A stretch of 64,000 nt of DNA from Paenibacillus_V sp046244365. GTDB taxonomy: Bacteria; Bacillota; Bacilli; Paenibacillales; NBRC-103111. Of the stretch, positions 43,798 to 52,177 are shown piece after piece. Made by a program: the position numbers and the translations under genes. A model generated the notes under the pieces. The model searched no databases. It saw only the letters and a program-made list of their open reading frames with translations, and was not told the origin of the DNA. Position 1 is the first letter of the stretch. Each line of letters begins with the position of its first letter. The stretch lies in contig NZ_CP176395.1 in NCBI RefSeq assembly GCF_046244365.1, positions 2,976,001 through 3,040,000 of the forward strand, read 5' to 3'.

Positions 43798-44712
43798 ATG
43801 CTGACCAGCCAATTGGACCGCCAACCAACCTGCTATGATAAATCTTTCCTGGATTCGCCGCGTCAGTATGCCTTCATTACCGTTCATCAGTTAAGGGAAT
43901 TAAACTGCCGCAGCAGCCATGAAACGGCGCCCCATACCCAATACGGTTACGGAATAAGCTGCATCTCCGCAGGGAAGGGCTGGATACGAACGCGCGGCAA
44001 GCGGCAGCCCATGAAGACGGGCGACCTTGCGGTGCATATACCGGGTGAGGAGTTCCGTGTCGAAGCGGACGGAGGCGAACCGTTCCGTTTCTTTCACTTG
44101 AGCTTCGACCTGTCTGAGACGGGGCTGCAAGAGACACCCTTTTCGCCGCTTCAAGAGAAGCTGCAAAAGGCCCAACACGCCGTATGTAAAGATCGGCACG
44201 GGGTTGAAGGCGCTTTCTCTGGTGCTTTCAACGAATTGAGATGTGGGGGACGGTACATCCACCTGATGCTAGAAAGCTACATGCATCAAATTCTTGTAGG
44301 CGCTTACCGAAATTTTTTTGCCGCGGATCCTTTCTATTTGCCGGATTCGTCCACAGGAAACAAAAAGGAAATCGTATACAATGCCGTAAATTATATCGAC
44401 TACAGCCTTTTGCAAATGGAGGTTCTTGGCGAAATATCCGCCGCTTTAGGCTACAGCTATTCGTATCTCTCGCATATTTTCAGGGAAGAAATGGGGATGA
44501 GTCTGCAGTCGTTCTATGCCGAAAGAAGAATAATGAAAGCGACCCGGCTGCTGCAGGACGGCGGGAGAAGCGTAACGCAAATCGCGGAGCTTCTGCAATA
44601 CCAATCCGTCCATTCATTCAGCAAGGCTTTCAAAAAAATGGTAGGTCTTTCGCCAAAGGTATATCAGGAGCTTCATCAGCAAGGCCGAGGAAATCTGGAC
44701 CGCGCTCAGTAA
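43798..44712 (+). CDS. AraC-family regulator with cupin-like N-terminus (locus 3)
   Basis: About 304 residues from the ATG eight bases after GAGGAGGGAG. The N-terminal 150 residues form an AraC arm/cupin type sensor (HTQYGYGISCISAGKGWIRT). The C-terminal 100 residues hold a double helix-turn-helix (LGEISAALGYSYSYLSHIFR, VTQIAELLQYQSVHSFSKAF). It has its own copy of the promoter module shared with the importer operon, so both may answer to the same activator and this protein may add a second layer of control. Confidence 0.88.
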   Translation: MLTSQLDRQPTCYDKSFLDSPRQYAFITVHQLRELNCRSSHETAPHTQYGYGISCISAGKGWIRTRGKRQPMKTGDLAVHIPGEEFRVEADGGEPFRFFHLSFDLSETGLQETPFSPLQEKLQKAQHAVCKDRHGVEGAFSGAFNELRCGGRYIHLMLESYMHQILVGAYRNFFAADPFYLPDSSTGNKKEIVYNAVNYIDYSLLQMEVLGEISAALGYSYSYLSHIFREEMGMSLQSFYAERRIMKATRLLQDGGRSVTQIAELLQYQSVHSFSKAFKKMVGLSPKVYQELHQQGRGNLDRAQ

Positions 44713-45235
44713 TATTGAAGAAACAAAAAATGCTTGACTCCCTGCTCGTCACTACCAGCGGCGAAGAATTTGAAATGAATAGTCAGAATTTAAATTTTGT
44801 TAATTTATACTTTTCTATTAGAGTTAAGTTTTGTTGAACTCCCTCGGGACACGAGAGTTCAATGACCAACATCAAGAGGTTGCCGCGGGCTCGGACGGCA
44901 GTCTCTGCTCACCTAACGGGCAGGGCAGGCATCAGTTCGCCAGAAGTCGCCCAACACGTTCCAAAGGAGTCAACTTCGCCTTTAAAGCTTGCATTCATTA
45001 CGTATACAATTGCCTCGCCGTTTCAACAGCCAGTTGAATGGCGTCTTCGATTATTTTCCCCCTTAGTTTCGGAGACTTATTACTCATTCCCGTCTCCCAC
45101 CTTATTTAGAATCTTGCTTCCGATCCCAGTTTAACCCCTTCCACTAGTGACAGGGTCAATACACAACTTGCCGGTGAAAGTCCGGTCGGAGTAAAGGCCA
45201 ATGAATACAGCGAGATATTTGATCATTATTCAAAG
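44713..45235. other. Non-coding, mixed-composition stretch between locus 3 and the HEPN fragment
   Basis: No gene with good support. It holds a CTAACGGGCAGG copy of the dispersed motif (about 44924-44935) and a small minus-strand frame listed separately. A segment near 45170-45205 (CTTGCCGGTGAAAGTCCGG) vaguely recalls group II intron ends but shows no intron structure. Confidence 0.4.
44998..45087 (-). CDS. Possible 29-residue peptide
   Basis: An ATG behind GGTGGGAGACGGGA opens MSNKSPKLRGKIIEDAIQLA and ends RQLYT. It is a basic-then-amphipathic helix with a reasonable ribosome binding site. It may be a small independent gene or a remnant; I do not recognise it. Confidence 0.2.
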   Translation of the reverse strand: MSNKSPKLRGKIIEDAIQLAVETARQLYT

Positions 45236-45523
45236 GTGAAAGAAAAAGTATCAACAGTGTTACTGGAAGTAATCTATCATAATATTCCAAAAGTGAAACA
45301 TATATATAAAAACACTTTAGATGTTGAGCTCTCAGTAGATATAGCCATCATTGAAAAGGCTATTTCGATTCGTCACGATATTGTTCATAGAAGCGGTAAA
45401 GATATAAAAGGAAAAATGAACGAAATTAATTTTGAAACCTTAGCACAACTCATACAGATGGTCAGATTATTTATCAAGAATATAAACAATCAACTCCAAA
45501 ATAAAACTATTACTTATTCATAG
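45236..45523 (+). CDS. HEPN-like domain protein, probably an N-terminally truncated fragment
   Basis: 95 residues from a GTG with no clear ribosome binding site; the frame stays open upstream to about 45125 without a better start. ISIRHDIVHRSGKD fits the R-x(4-6)-H signature of HEPN domains (an RNase or nucleotide-binding fold common in defence and toxin systems), with helices on both sides. Complete proteins of this kind are usually 200 residues or more, so this may be only the C-terminal domain. A good terminator follows 12 bases later. No antitoxin-like partner is evident. Confidence 0.45.
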   Translation: MKEKVSTVLLEVIYHNIPKVKHIYKNTLDVELSVDIAIIEKAISIRHDIVHRSGKDIKGKMNEINFETLAQLIQMVRLFIKNINNQLQNKTITYS

Positions 45524-45534
45524 TTTTTAACGAA

Positions 45535-45571
45535 AACACTAACGGAGTTTAAATTCGTTGGTGTTTTTTAT
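45535..45571 (+). terminator. Rho-independent terminator
   Basis: AACACTAACG / CGTTGGTGTT around an 11-base loop, followed by TTTTA. Confidence 0.8.
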
Positions 45572-45607
45572 TAAGAAAATATAATTGTACACTCCATATG
45601 ATTGGTT

Positions 45608-45685
45608 CAGTTGTCGAAAGAAAATAAAGTATTAGACTCGTAATGTCCCATTAAGCTAACGGGCAGTTTGCGTTAATGAGCAACT
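45608..45685 (+). repeat. Gene-end scrap plus dispersed CTAACGGGCAG element
   Basis: TTGTCGAAAGAAAATAAAGT (A)TTAGACTCG reads LSKENKVLDS and then stop. The same peptide ending occurs near 46.5 and 61.65 kb. It is followed by CATTAAGCTAACGGGCAG and GTTTGCGTTAATG, a palindromic copy of the dispersed motif. Confidence 0.5.
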
Positions 45686-45745
45686 GCTAATAGAAGGAAT
45701 TCCATTGTTTCATTACGAATATGGAATACTAGTGAGGTGAGATTA

Positions 45746-46087
45746 ATGTATGACTATATAAGTATCCATTCTGATGATTACACGAAAAAAGTAAAGTCGA
45801 GGATTTTGGAACAATACTTAATTAATAATTTGGGTTTTGAAAAAGTCAGTCACCTAACATTTTGCAAAAAACTCCATGGAGAGAAAATCAGGCTAAGAGG
45901 CATTCCAGCTGGACTAGATGGTAACTACGCGTATGATACACTAGAGGGTATTGAAGAAGTAAACTTAATCGAAATAGATTTACCTAGCTACATTAATGAC
46001 ATTTTAGAACACGCCATATCTAACGTTGCTATTGCCATTTCTAAAGAGTTCTCATGGATTATAGATGAGGGCCATGGTTTAAGCTAA
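45746..46087 (+). CDS. Hypothetical protein
   Basis: About 113 residues from an ATG directly behind GAGGTGAG. It begins MYDYISIHSDDYTKKVKSRI and is mixed helical and strand with no membrane segment or known motif; the charge balance and codon use look genuine. It is followed by its own terminator. It sits among small, AT-rich genes of probable foreign origin and could be an immunity-type protein, but nothing in it proves that. Confidence 0.6.
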   Translation: MYDYISIHSDDYTKKVKSRILEQYLINNLGFEKVSHLTFCKKLHGEKIRLRGIPAGLDGNYAYDTLEGIEEVNLIEIDLPSYINDILEHAISNVAIAISKEFSWIIDEGHGLS

Positions 46088-46113
46088 CAAGGAACTTTAG
46101 TTAATCAGATTAG

Positions 46114-46147
46114 GGAGCAGGCGCCGTGGCATCTGCTCCTTTCTTTA
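46114..46147 (+). terminator. Rho-independent terminator
   Basis: GGAGCAG / CTGCTCC with a 12-base loop followed by TTTCTTTATT. Confidence 0.75.
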
Positions 46148-46266
46148 TTAAGCTAAAGGGCAGTTTTCTTCAACAGTTGCAGGTATTTATTTGTTTAGAA
46201 CAAATACTGTTGGAGTGTCTGATCCATATTTCTTCTTACGATGTGGGGGCAATTTGATTTAGCCAT

Positions 46267-46443
46267 ATGTTCTTGTCCTCCGACATAAATAAATTAAATA
46301 AATCCATGTCGGGTGACAAGAACATTAGCCCATTAAAAGTCGCGAATATTGCGGCTTTTTTGTTTTATGGGATCAAGTTCTTGTCATTCAGCGATGACAA
46401 GAACTTGATCCCATTGCCGTTTTATGACAAGAACATGATCTCA
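46267..46443. repeat. Cluster of five TGACAAGAAC repeats, including a 20-bp palindromic pair
   Basis: Copies: TGTTCTTGTC (46267, reversed), TGACAAGAACATTAGCCCAT (46313), ATGGGATCAAGTTCTTGTCA (46367, reversed), TGACAAGAACTTGATCCCAT (46394) and TGACAAGAACATGATCTCAT (46423). Copies three and four are perfect 20-base inverted repeats separated by TTCAGCGA. The arrangement resembles operator clusters or transposase-binding arrays at element ends. No gene fits here. Confidence 0.75.
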
Positions 46444-46477
46444 TTCCCGACGAATCAATGGAAAAGGGTGAAAGTGA

Positions 46478-46561
46478 TTTGATTTGGGCCACGTATTGAT
46501 CAAAGAAAATAAAGTCTTAGACTGGAAATTATCAAGACCTTGGTTGAGAAAAATTTATTAA
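46478..46561 (+). pseudogene. C-terminal scrap of an unknown protein (ENKVLD family)
   Basis: The frame reads FDLGHVLIKENKVLDWKLSR to a TAA, without a start. The core ENKVLD and the preceding leucine recur at two other places in the window, always followed by the CTAACGGGCAG element, so they may be tails of related genes. Confidence 0.35.
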
Positions 46562-46613
46562 AATAAAGGGATCTACATATTATGCATAACTAATATGTAG
46601 ATCCTTTTATTTT
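46560..46613. terminator. Long inverted repeat, terminator or miniature element
   Basis: AAAATAAAGGGATCTACATA(TTA) and its complement pair over 23 bases with one mismatch around TGCATAAC. The T/A-rich ends make it a possible bidirectional terminator. Its length is also compatible with a tiny inverted-repeat element. Confidence 0.6.
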
Positions 46614-46875
46614 CCGGACTGAGGGAAAAAAGCATTTATCGAGGATCGATCGTTACGCTAACGGGCAGGAATGCTCAATTAAAATGTGGGATAAAATGTG
46701 AATTTCACCCTTATAGTCACTAAAATCGATTATAATTAAATTTATGTTCAAGTCGATTACCTATCCTAAGTTAATAGGATAATCATACGCAAAAAGGCAT
46801 AGTGATGAATCGCCTATGCTATAAGGGTTATAGAGTTTTCGAATACACACTTATGTATAAGAGGAGGTGAATGAT
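46614..46875. other. AT-rich leader of the DUF1648 gene
   Basis: It contains GTTACGCTAACGGGCAGG (a dispersed-repeat copy) and further AT-rich sequence. TTAATAGGATAATC may be part of a promoter. No other gene is visible. Confidence 0.3.
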
Positions 46876-47568
46876 ATGACGATAATGCCTGTTATAGTAA
46901 TGATCTTTGTATTTGTACCTACCATTGTACTCATGGTAAGCATGCCTTATTTAACAAGAGAGACGATTAGTTTTGGGGTCACTGTCAGCGCTGTACAATT
47001 CCACAGTGAGCCTCTGCGCCAGATGCGGAAGTCATATGCTAGGATTAGTGCTACCTTGCATACCATCCTATTCATTGTTTGTATCAACTGCCTAATAAAC
47101 GGTGATGAACATTCCAAGCAACAAAGTTGGATCATTATCACTTATTCACTCGCCATGGTCGTAATCTCCCTAGTCATAAACATTAGCTATCATTTCAGAA
47201 TGAAAAGTTTACTACCTATGCTGCCTATTGCTCCGGAACCATCGATCATGGCAGAGGACACTGGATTTCGGAAAAGAAACATTGGCTTGTCTAGTAATTG
47301 GTTCCTCATTCATGGTTTAATTATTGTTGTTAGTATTGTAACTGTGCTACGCAACTACGATCTGATTCCTGATCAGATTCCGATCCATTACAACAGCAGT
47401 TGGAACGTAGACCGCTATGCAGCTAAATCTTATAGTTCTGTGTTTATGCCTACGATAATCCAAGTGTTCATAACACTTTTTTTCATATTTGAGAATTGGA
47501 GTATTCGCAGAGTTCTTAATAGTTATCCTGTTTTCCGTCGTGCAACTAAACATGATATCTCTGCTTAG
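46876..47568 (+). CDS. DUF1648-type membrane protein, probably C-terminally shortened
   Basis: About 230 residues from an ATG behind GAGGAGGTGAA. Four to five membrane helices (VIVMIFVFVPTIVLMVS, TILFIVCINCLI, IIITYSLAMVVISLVI and others). The segment DLIPDQIPIHYNSSWNVDRY matches the DUF1648 motif (P-D-x-I-P-x-H-y-n) of SdpI-like and related membrane proteins. Relatives continue with another helix after this point; here the protein stops at a TAG while the neighbouring frame goes on with hydrophobic sequence, suggesting a frameshift. Possibly an immunity or regulatory membrane protein. Confidence 0.65.
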   Translation: MTIMPVIVMIFVFVPTIVLMVSMPYLTRETISFGVTVSAVQFHSEPLRQMRKSYARISATLHTILFIVCINCLINGDEHSKQQSWIIITYSLAMVVISLVINISYHFRMKSLLPMLPIAPEPSIMAEDTGFRKRNIGLSSNWFLIHGLIIVVSIVTVLRNYDLIPDQIPIHYNSSWNVDRYAAKSYSSVFMPTIIQVFITLFFIFENWSIRRVLNSYPVFRRATKHDISA

Positions 47569-47662
47569 CATCAATTTCGCTATCCCCATTATCCTAATCA
47601 TAATAGCCTTAATCATCCTATACGCCTTCGTTAGTAAAGGGTTTAAAAATACTTCTGATTGA
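47552..47662 (+). CDS. Small membrane peptide or displaced C-terminus of the DUF1648 protein
   Basis: Overlaps the previous stop in another frame: 36 residues, starting MISLLSINFA and consisting mostly of one helix (IPIILIIIALIILYAF) then a basic tail. It could be the last helix of the preceding protein displaced by a frameshift. An independent translationally coupled peptide is the alternative. Confidence 0.35.
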   Translation: MISLLSINFAIPIILIIIALIILYAFVSKGFKNTSD

Positions 47663-47732
47663 ACTAACGGGTACGCTAGTTCAATATCACCATCATGAAG
47701 CTGCCAAGGAGCGATCTCGGCAGCTTCATTAA
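47660..47732 (+). repeat. Dispersed palindrome with hairpin
   Basis: TGAACTAACGGGTACGCTAG(TTCA) is a palindromic member of the CTAACGGG family. GAAGCTGCC / GGCAGCTTC with a 13-base loop follows and may act as a terminator. Confidence 0.65.
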
Positions 47733-47869
47733 ACTATACCAGCTAATAGCCTGTCAATATTTAATTATTAATGAAGAAAACGAAGGGTGCTATACTGGTA
47801 AAAACACATGACAAATAACCACCCCATAGAATTTGGGGAGGTTTTCCTCGATGTCCAAACTTTGTTTAC

Positions 47870-49072
47870 TCAGTCAAAGCGGAAAGGTTCTTTCTTGGTC
47901 AAAATCGCATAAATCCATTGGATCAGTTTATTTACACATGCGATCACGGCTACTTTAAACAGTTTACCTTCTGCTCGCTTTTTGTCGTAATAAGCCCTGA
48001 TTTTCTTATTACGTGAGCTTCGCAAACCACATCGCACAGCTTGATATAAGGCTGTCCGGAGTCTCCTGGAACCGCGTTTGGTGATTGTATTTCGGGTTGC
48101 TGTAAACTTGCCGGAAGAAAAGACACTGGGATCAATACCGGCAAACGCAACCAGTTTCTTTGCGTGATCGAACCGATCGATTTCTCCGATCTCAGCTAAA
48201 ATTGTTGCAGCAATTTTGGTGCCAATGCCGGGTATCGATTGGATTAAATCATACTCCAGTAATTCTTCAGCCAGGGCCTCTATCGATTTATCCAGTTTCG
48301 TTAGATGCTCCTGGTACTGAAGAAGTAAATTGATGAAAAGCTCCAATGAGATTAAATGACTCGGAAAAGCGGTCTCTCTGAAGGGATTTCGCTCTGCTGC
48401 AGCCCTTAGTTTCTGTGCCCGTTCCAGCGACCACCGGTTCGAGGCGACATGTCCAACAAGGCGTTGTATGTTCGCCGTAACGTTTTCCTCGGACATCGCT
48501 AACACCGATTGAGACGTTGGATACTGAGCCAGGAAACGAAGCGACACCTTAGAATAAAGGTCACCAAACACGCCGTGATACTCTGGAAAGATTTGATCCA
48601 GTACCGCTTGAAACTGCAGCTTTGCCTGGACATACATTTCAGTCAGTGACTCATGTTGCCGTGTCAGGTAACGCAGATTCATCAGATACTGACCCCGTTT
48701 TTTGTAAGGCTCCAGCTCTTCTTTGTAGAACAATTCACCCAGCTGGTATGCGTCAGCCACATCCGTTTTCACCTTACGCAAATTCATCTTTTTCGCTTGG
48801 TGTGAAAGTAACGGATTGATAATTATATACAGATATAGATGATCATCTAGAAACTGTACAACTGGACTATGATAATGACCCGTTGCTTCTAACACAATGG
48901 CCGGACGTTGCCCAGCAAAAGACTCCACGATTTGAGCAAAACGGAGGAAGGACGCTAATCCCTCAAGATTGTGCTCAAATCGAAAGGTCTTTCCGTAGGG
49001 CGTTCCTCGATCTGAAAAAGCTTGTGCATGACTTTCCCCTTTAGATACATCTAATCCAATGACAGGGTTCAT
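47870..49072 (-). CDS. IS110-family transposase (complete)
   Basis: 400 residues. The N-terminal DEDD domain shows VIGLDVSKGESHAQAF (first D), LEATGHYHSPVV (the E) and VKTDVADAYQLGEL (D-x-x-D). The C-terminal Transposase_20 part shows LIQSIPGIGTKIAATILAEI and FAGIDPSVFSSGK, with the catalytic serine region. GGGAGTGG precedes the ATG. It appears intact and could be active. IS110 elements integrate through a bridge RNA encoded in the element's non-coding end. It differs from the transposase at the left window edge. Confidence 0.95.
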   Translation of the reverse strand: MNPVIGLDVSKGESHAQAFSDRGTPYGKTFRFEHNLEGLASFLRFAQIVESFAGQRPAIVLEATGHYHSPVVQFLDDHLYLYIIINPLLSHQAKKMNLRKVKTDVADAYQLGELFYKEELEPYKKRGQYLMNLRYLTRQHESLTEMYVQAKLQFQAVLDQIFPEYHGVFGDLYSKVSLRFLAQYPTSQSVLAMSEENVTANIQRLVGHVASNRWSLERAQKLRAAAERNPFRETAFPSHLISLELFINLLLQYQEHLTKLDKSIEALAEELLEYDLIQSIPGIGTKIAATILAEIGEIDRFDHAKKLVAFAGIDPSVFSSGKFTATRNTITKRGSRRLRTALYQAVRCGLRSSRNKKIRAYYDKKRAEGKLFKVAVIACVNKLIQWIYAILTKKEPFRFD

Positions 49073-49320
49073 TCAACCACTCCCGATAATATATTCGCCG
49101 GCAACCCCTAACCTTCTTGTCGTCCACATTATCGCATGTGATTCGGGATCATGGTCCCAACCAGCCTAATCATGGTTTAACAAGTAGGGGGGATGAACTG
49201 TATAGCTCTCGGGATCTAGCTCCCACGGGCAGAAACGTTCGATCCCCGGCTACCGCTATCTTACGACCACACAAAAATGAGGTCCACCAGAAAGATCTGG
49301 TGACCTCATAATACGAATGT
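49073..49320 (-). ncRNA. Upstream non-coding part of the IS110 element, candidate bridge RNA region
   Basis: In IS110-group elements such as IS621 the bridge RNA is encoded upstream of the transposase; this 250-base stretch is in that position and holds no gene. It contains pairable segments (GATTCGGGATCATGGTCCC; CTCGGGATCTAGCTCCCACG) and a strong hairpin at 49279-49307 (GAGGTCCACCAG / CTGGTGACCTC). Element ends and loop assignments cannot be fixed without a second copy. In IS1111-type members the RNA would lie at the other end instead. Confidence 0.3.
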
Positions 49321-49408
49321 CAGCCAATAGTTCCGTTCCCCTGTTGGCAGACATTATAGTCTTCCACTTCATTGGAGCAGGTTTCTTTTGCGTAAATGAT
49401 GCGGTAGA

Positions 49409-49770
49409 CTACCCAATTCTCTCTAGGTTTCCGTTTGCATCCATTTTAAATGAAACTTTTGAGTCCTCAGCTTCTGATTGATTCAATACGCCTAAGGCTC
49501 TTGCGCGATCAAGGATGCGAAGCAACATCATATAATCCTCGGTAACCGCAAGCTCTGCTTGTTTTGCCTCTTTAAGTTTTTGGTTCAGATGCTCAATTTC
49601 ACGATCCTTATCATCAATAATCGCTGTTAGCTCATCAACCTAGGAACGCGGCCGGCCTTTGCCCCAGCATCCTTGGAAATGAACTTATTGAGTAACTTAA
49701 TTGCTGGATATAAGGGATGACTTTTTATGTGCTCAGGCTCATCCAAATAACTGATAAAAACGCGACGTGA
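49409..49770 (-). pseudogene. Frameshifted coiled-coil protein, possibly RsfA-like
   Basis: A first minus-strand frame reads SYLDEPEHIKSHPLYPAIKL and stops near 49637. A second, shifted frame continues ELTAIIDDKDREIEHLNQKL, a coiled coil, and ends KMDANGNLERIG. The coiled coil followed by a short M-D-x-N-G-N-L-E-R end recalls RsfA-family sporulation regulators, but the Myb-like N-terminus is not present and the first frame does not match what I know of them. It is certainly not translated as one protein now. Confidence 0.45.
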
Positions 49771-50324
49771 CCGCCGGCTCAGAGAAATCATCGGTAAGGC
49801 AAGTTAGGGGCATGCACAACCCCTGCCCAAACAACTCCATCAAGTGCTATGGCTGCAGATATTGCAAAATGGGGGAGCCTTTTTGCATAACCTTTTCCTT
49901 GTTATGTGGAAAACCTGTTCCAACTATTGCCGAAGATAAAGAGCCAAAACGATTAAGACGTAACTGTTTCGTGTTACAATGAGCTCCTCCGCCTTTTATA
50001 CCCACATAGGTAACACCCAATTATACCATTCCAACGATGCTGACTCTACAGCAAGTTTACTTTATAAGTGGAACAAAAGAATAGGGTGTCATGCCAAATG
50101 TCATGAGAAAACTATGTCAAATACTGTCTTGACAACTTGTAGCACCATACGTTGGCGGGGAATAATCAGGTCCAAAGCCGCCCTGCGGAGAATAGACCGC
50201 TAATGATTATCCCCCCTCACCGTAACATCAATGCCCGGTTATGAGTATAGACGGCACCGATTCCGAGGGGCTACCATGAGGATGCAAACGATTTCATCCC
50301 ATATGGAAAGGAGGTTTACTTCAT
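49771..50324. other. Degraded stretch before locus 4
   Basis: A plus-strand frame at 49812-49982 gives a 56-residue cysteine-rich peptide (CPNNSIKCYGCRYCKMGEPF) with a poor start; it may be a remnant of a small metal-binding protein. At 50157-50215 GGGGAATAATCA and TGATTATCCCCC are inverted repeats with one mismatch, 35 bases apart. The last 100 bases should hold the locus 4 promoter but no clear elements were found. Confidence 0.3.
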
Positions 50325-51218
50325 TTGGTCATACTTATACGCAACAAATGGCTATATGCGATGATTCTCCCCGGACTAGTTTATTTTCTTGTCTTCAAGT
50401 ATTTACCGATGTGGGGGGTGCTCATTGCATTTCAGAATTATCAGCCGTTTTTGGGTATATTGGGCAGTAAATGGGTTGGCTTGGACCACTTCGAGCGCTT
50501 TTTCGGCGACTCCGACTTCTGGATGCTGTTCCGCAATACGCTCATGCTGGCTTTGTACAACATCGTTTTCTTTTTCCCACTGCCGATTATTCTTGCATTA
50601 CTCTTGAATGAATTGCGGCTGGAAGCATTCAAGCGCACGGTACAAACGATCATCTATTTGCCGCATTTTATTTCCTGGGTCGTCGTGATAGGCATTTGCT
50701 ATACTTTCTTTACGACTCAGGACGGTATCGTTCCGCATCTGATGGCCTCCGCGGGCATGAAGCCGGTGGATGTACTTCAGAGCTCGGCCTGGTTCCGGAC
50801 GATGGTCACTTCCCAGGTGATCTGGAAGGAGGCCGGATGGGGAACTATTATTTTTCTTGCCGCCATCAGCGGAGTCGACCCACAGCAATACGAGGCAGCG
50901 AAGATCGATGGGGCAGGTCGGATTCGCCGGATGTGGCATGTCACCCTGCCTGCGATTCGAAGCACCATCATCATCCTGCTTATCCTCCGGTTAGGAAGCT
51001 TCCTGGATACAGGCTTCGAGCAAATCTTCCTGATGCTGAATTCCTTGAATCGGGAGGTGGGCGAGGTATTTGACACGTATGTGTATACGGTTGCCATTCA
51101 GCAGGGCAATTACAGCTACAGCACCGCAGTCGGTTTATTCAAATCAGTGATCGGAGCGATCCTGGTGATCGCCGCCAACTACGGTGCCCGTAAAGCAGGG
51201 GAGGACGGAATATTTTGA
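50325..51218 (+). CDS. ABC sugar permease, LplB type (locus 4)
   Basis: 297 residues from a TTG start ten bases after AAAGGAGG. Six membrane helices beginning LYAMILPGLVYFLVFKYLPM; EAA loop EAAKIDGAGRIRRMWHVTLP. The N-terminus is very short compared with the other LplB-type permeases here (eight residues before the first helix), but no better start exists. First gene of the locus 4 operon. Confidence 0.92.
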   Translation: MVILIRNKWLYAMILPGLVYFLVFKYLPMWGVLIAFQNYQPFLGILGSKWVGLDHFERFFGDSDFWMLFRNTLMLALYNIVFFFPLPIILALLLNELRLEAFKRTVQTIIYLPHFISWVVVIGICYTFFTTQDGIVPHLMASAGMKPVDVLQSSAWFRTMVTSQVIWKEAGWGTIIFLAAISGVDPQQYEAAKIDGAGRIRRMWHVTLPAIRSTIIILLILRLGSFLDTGFEQIFLMLNSLNREVGEVFDTYVYTVAIQQGNYSYSTAVGLFKSVIGAILVIAANYGARKAGEDGIF

Positions 51219-51249
51219 CTGTGCTGAACTACACGAGGCGGTGGCACCC

Positions 51250-52131
51250 ATGACCCGCAGCTTCTCCCTTTCCAGCCGTATATTTGATACGGTAAATGTC
51301 CTGTTCTTAATCTTTGTTTCGCTCGTAACACTGCTGCCTTTCCTGTACGTCATCGCTTCATCGTTGGCCGCCTCGGAAGAGGTGACTAAGCATACGTTTC
51401 TGTTGTTTCCGAGCAAGTTCGATTTTACGGCATACAAATATATTTTTTCGACAAACTCCATTTCCAGAAGCTTATGGGTTTCGATCATGATCACGTTTTT
51501 TGGAACCTTTGCGAACCTGATGATGACCAGTTTGATGGCTTATCCTTTAGCCAGAAAAGATATGGGCTACCGCCGGGGCGTGCTCTTTCTTGTTACGTTT
51601 TCGATGATATTCAGCGGGGGCATGATTCCGACCTTCCTTGTCGTCAAGGAGGCGGGCTTGATGGATTCCTACCTGTCCTTAATTGTCCCTGGAGCGATTA
51701 GCGCCTTTTATCTGATTGTGCTCAAAAACTTTTTCCAGCAGCTTCCGGATGGCTTGGAGGAATCCGCAAAGATTGACGGCTGCAACGATTTTCAGATTTT
51801 CTATAAAATCATCCTGCCGCTTTCCAAGCCAGCTCTGGCGACATTGACACTTTTCTACGCCGTATCGCACTGGAACAGTTATTTTTCGGCCGTGCTGTAC
51901 ATCAATGATGCCTCCAAGTGGCCCATTCAGGTTTTGCTAAGGCAGATTGTTATCCTCTCGCAAGGGGGATTCGGCGATTCGACGCAGTTCAGCGATTCGT
52001 TCGTAGTGCCACCCGCTGCAACGATCAAGATGGCGGTTATTGTAGTGTCCATGATGCCTATTTTGTGCGTATATCCGTTTTTGCAAAAGCATTTTGCCAA
52101 AGGGCTTTATCTTGGCTCCATAAAAGGTTGA
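51250..52131 (+). CDS. ABC sugar permease, YtcP type (locus 4)
   Basis: About 293 residues from the ATG behind GAGGCGG; the frame is open to 51184 but without a site. Six membrane helices; EAA loop EESAKIDGCNDFQIFYKIIL; ending FAKGLYLGSIKG. Second membrane subunit of the locus 4 importer. Confidence 0.92.
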   Translation: MTRSFSLSSRIFDTVNVLFLIFVSLVTLLPFLYVIASSLAASEEVTKHTFLLFPSKFDFTAYKYIFSTNSISRSLWVSIMITFFGTFANLMMTSLMAYPLARKDMGYRRGVLFLVTFSMIFSGGMIPTFLVVKEAGLMDSYLSLIVPGAISAFYLIVLKNFFQQLPDGLEESAKIDGCNDFQIFYKIILPLSKPALATLTLFYAVSHWNSYFSAVLYINDASKWPIQVLLRQIVILSQGGFGDSTQFSDSFVVPPAATIKMAVIVVSMMPILCVYPFLQKHFAKGLYLGSIKG

Positions 52132-52177
52132 GGGGCGTGCCGCCCATAACGAGCACAAATACAGGGAGGGTTATCAA

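Noticed and set aside
45165..45210. GCCGGTGAAAGTCCGG recalls group II intron sequence.
   Set aside because: No domain V, no maturase and no plausible intron boundaries were found; the similarity is too short.
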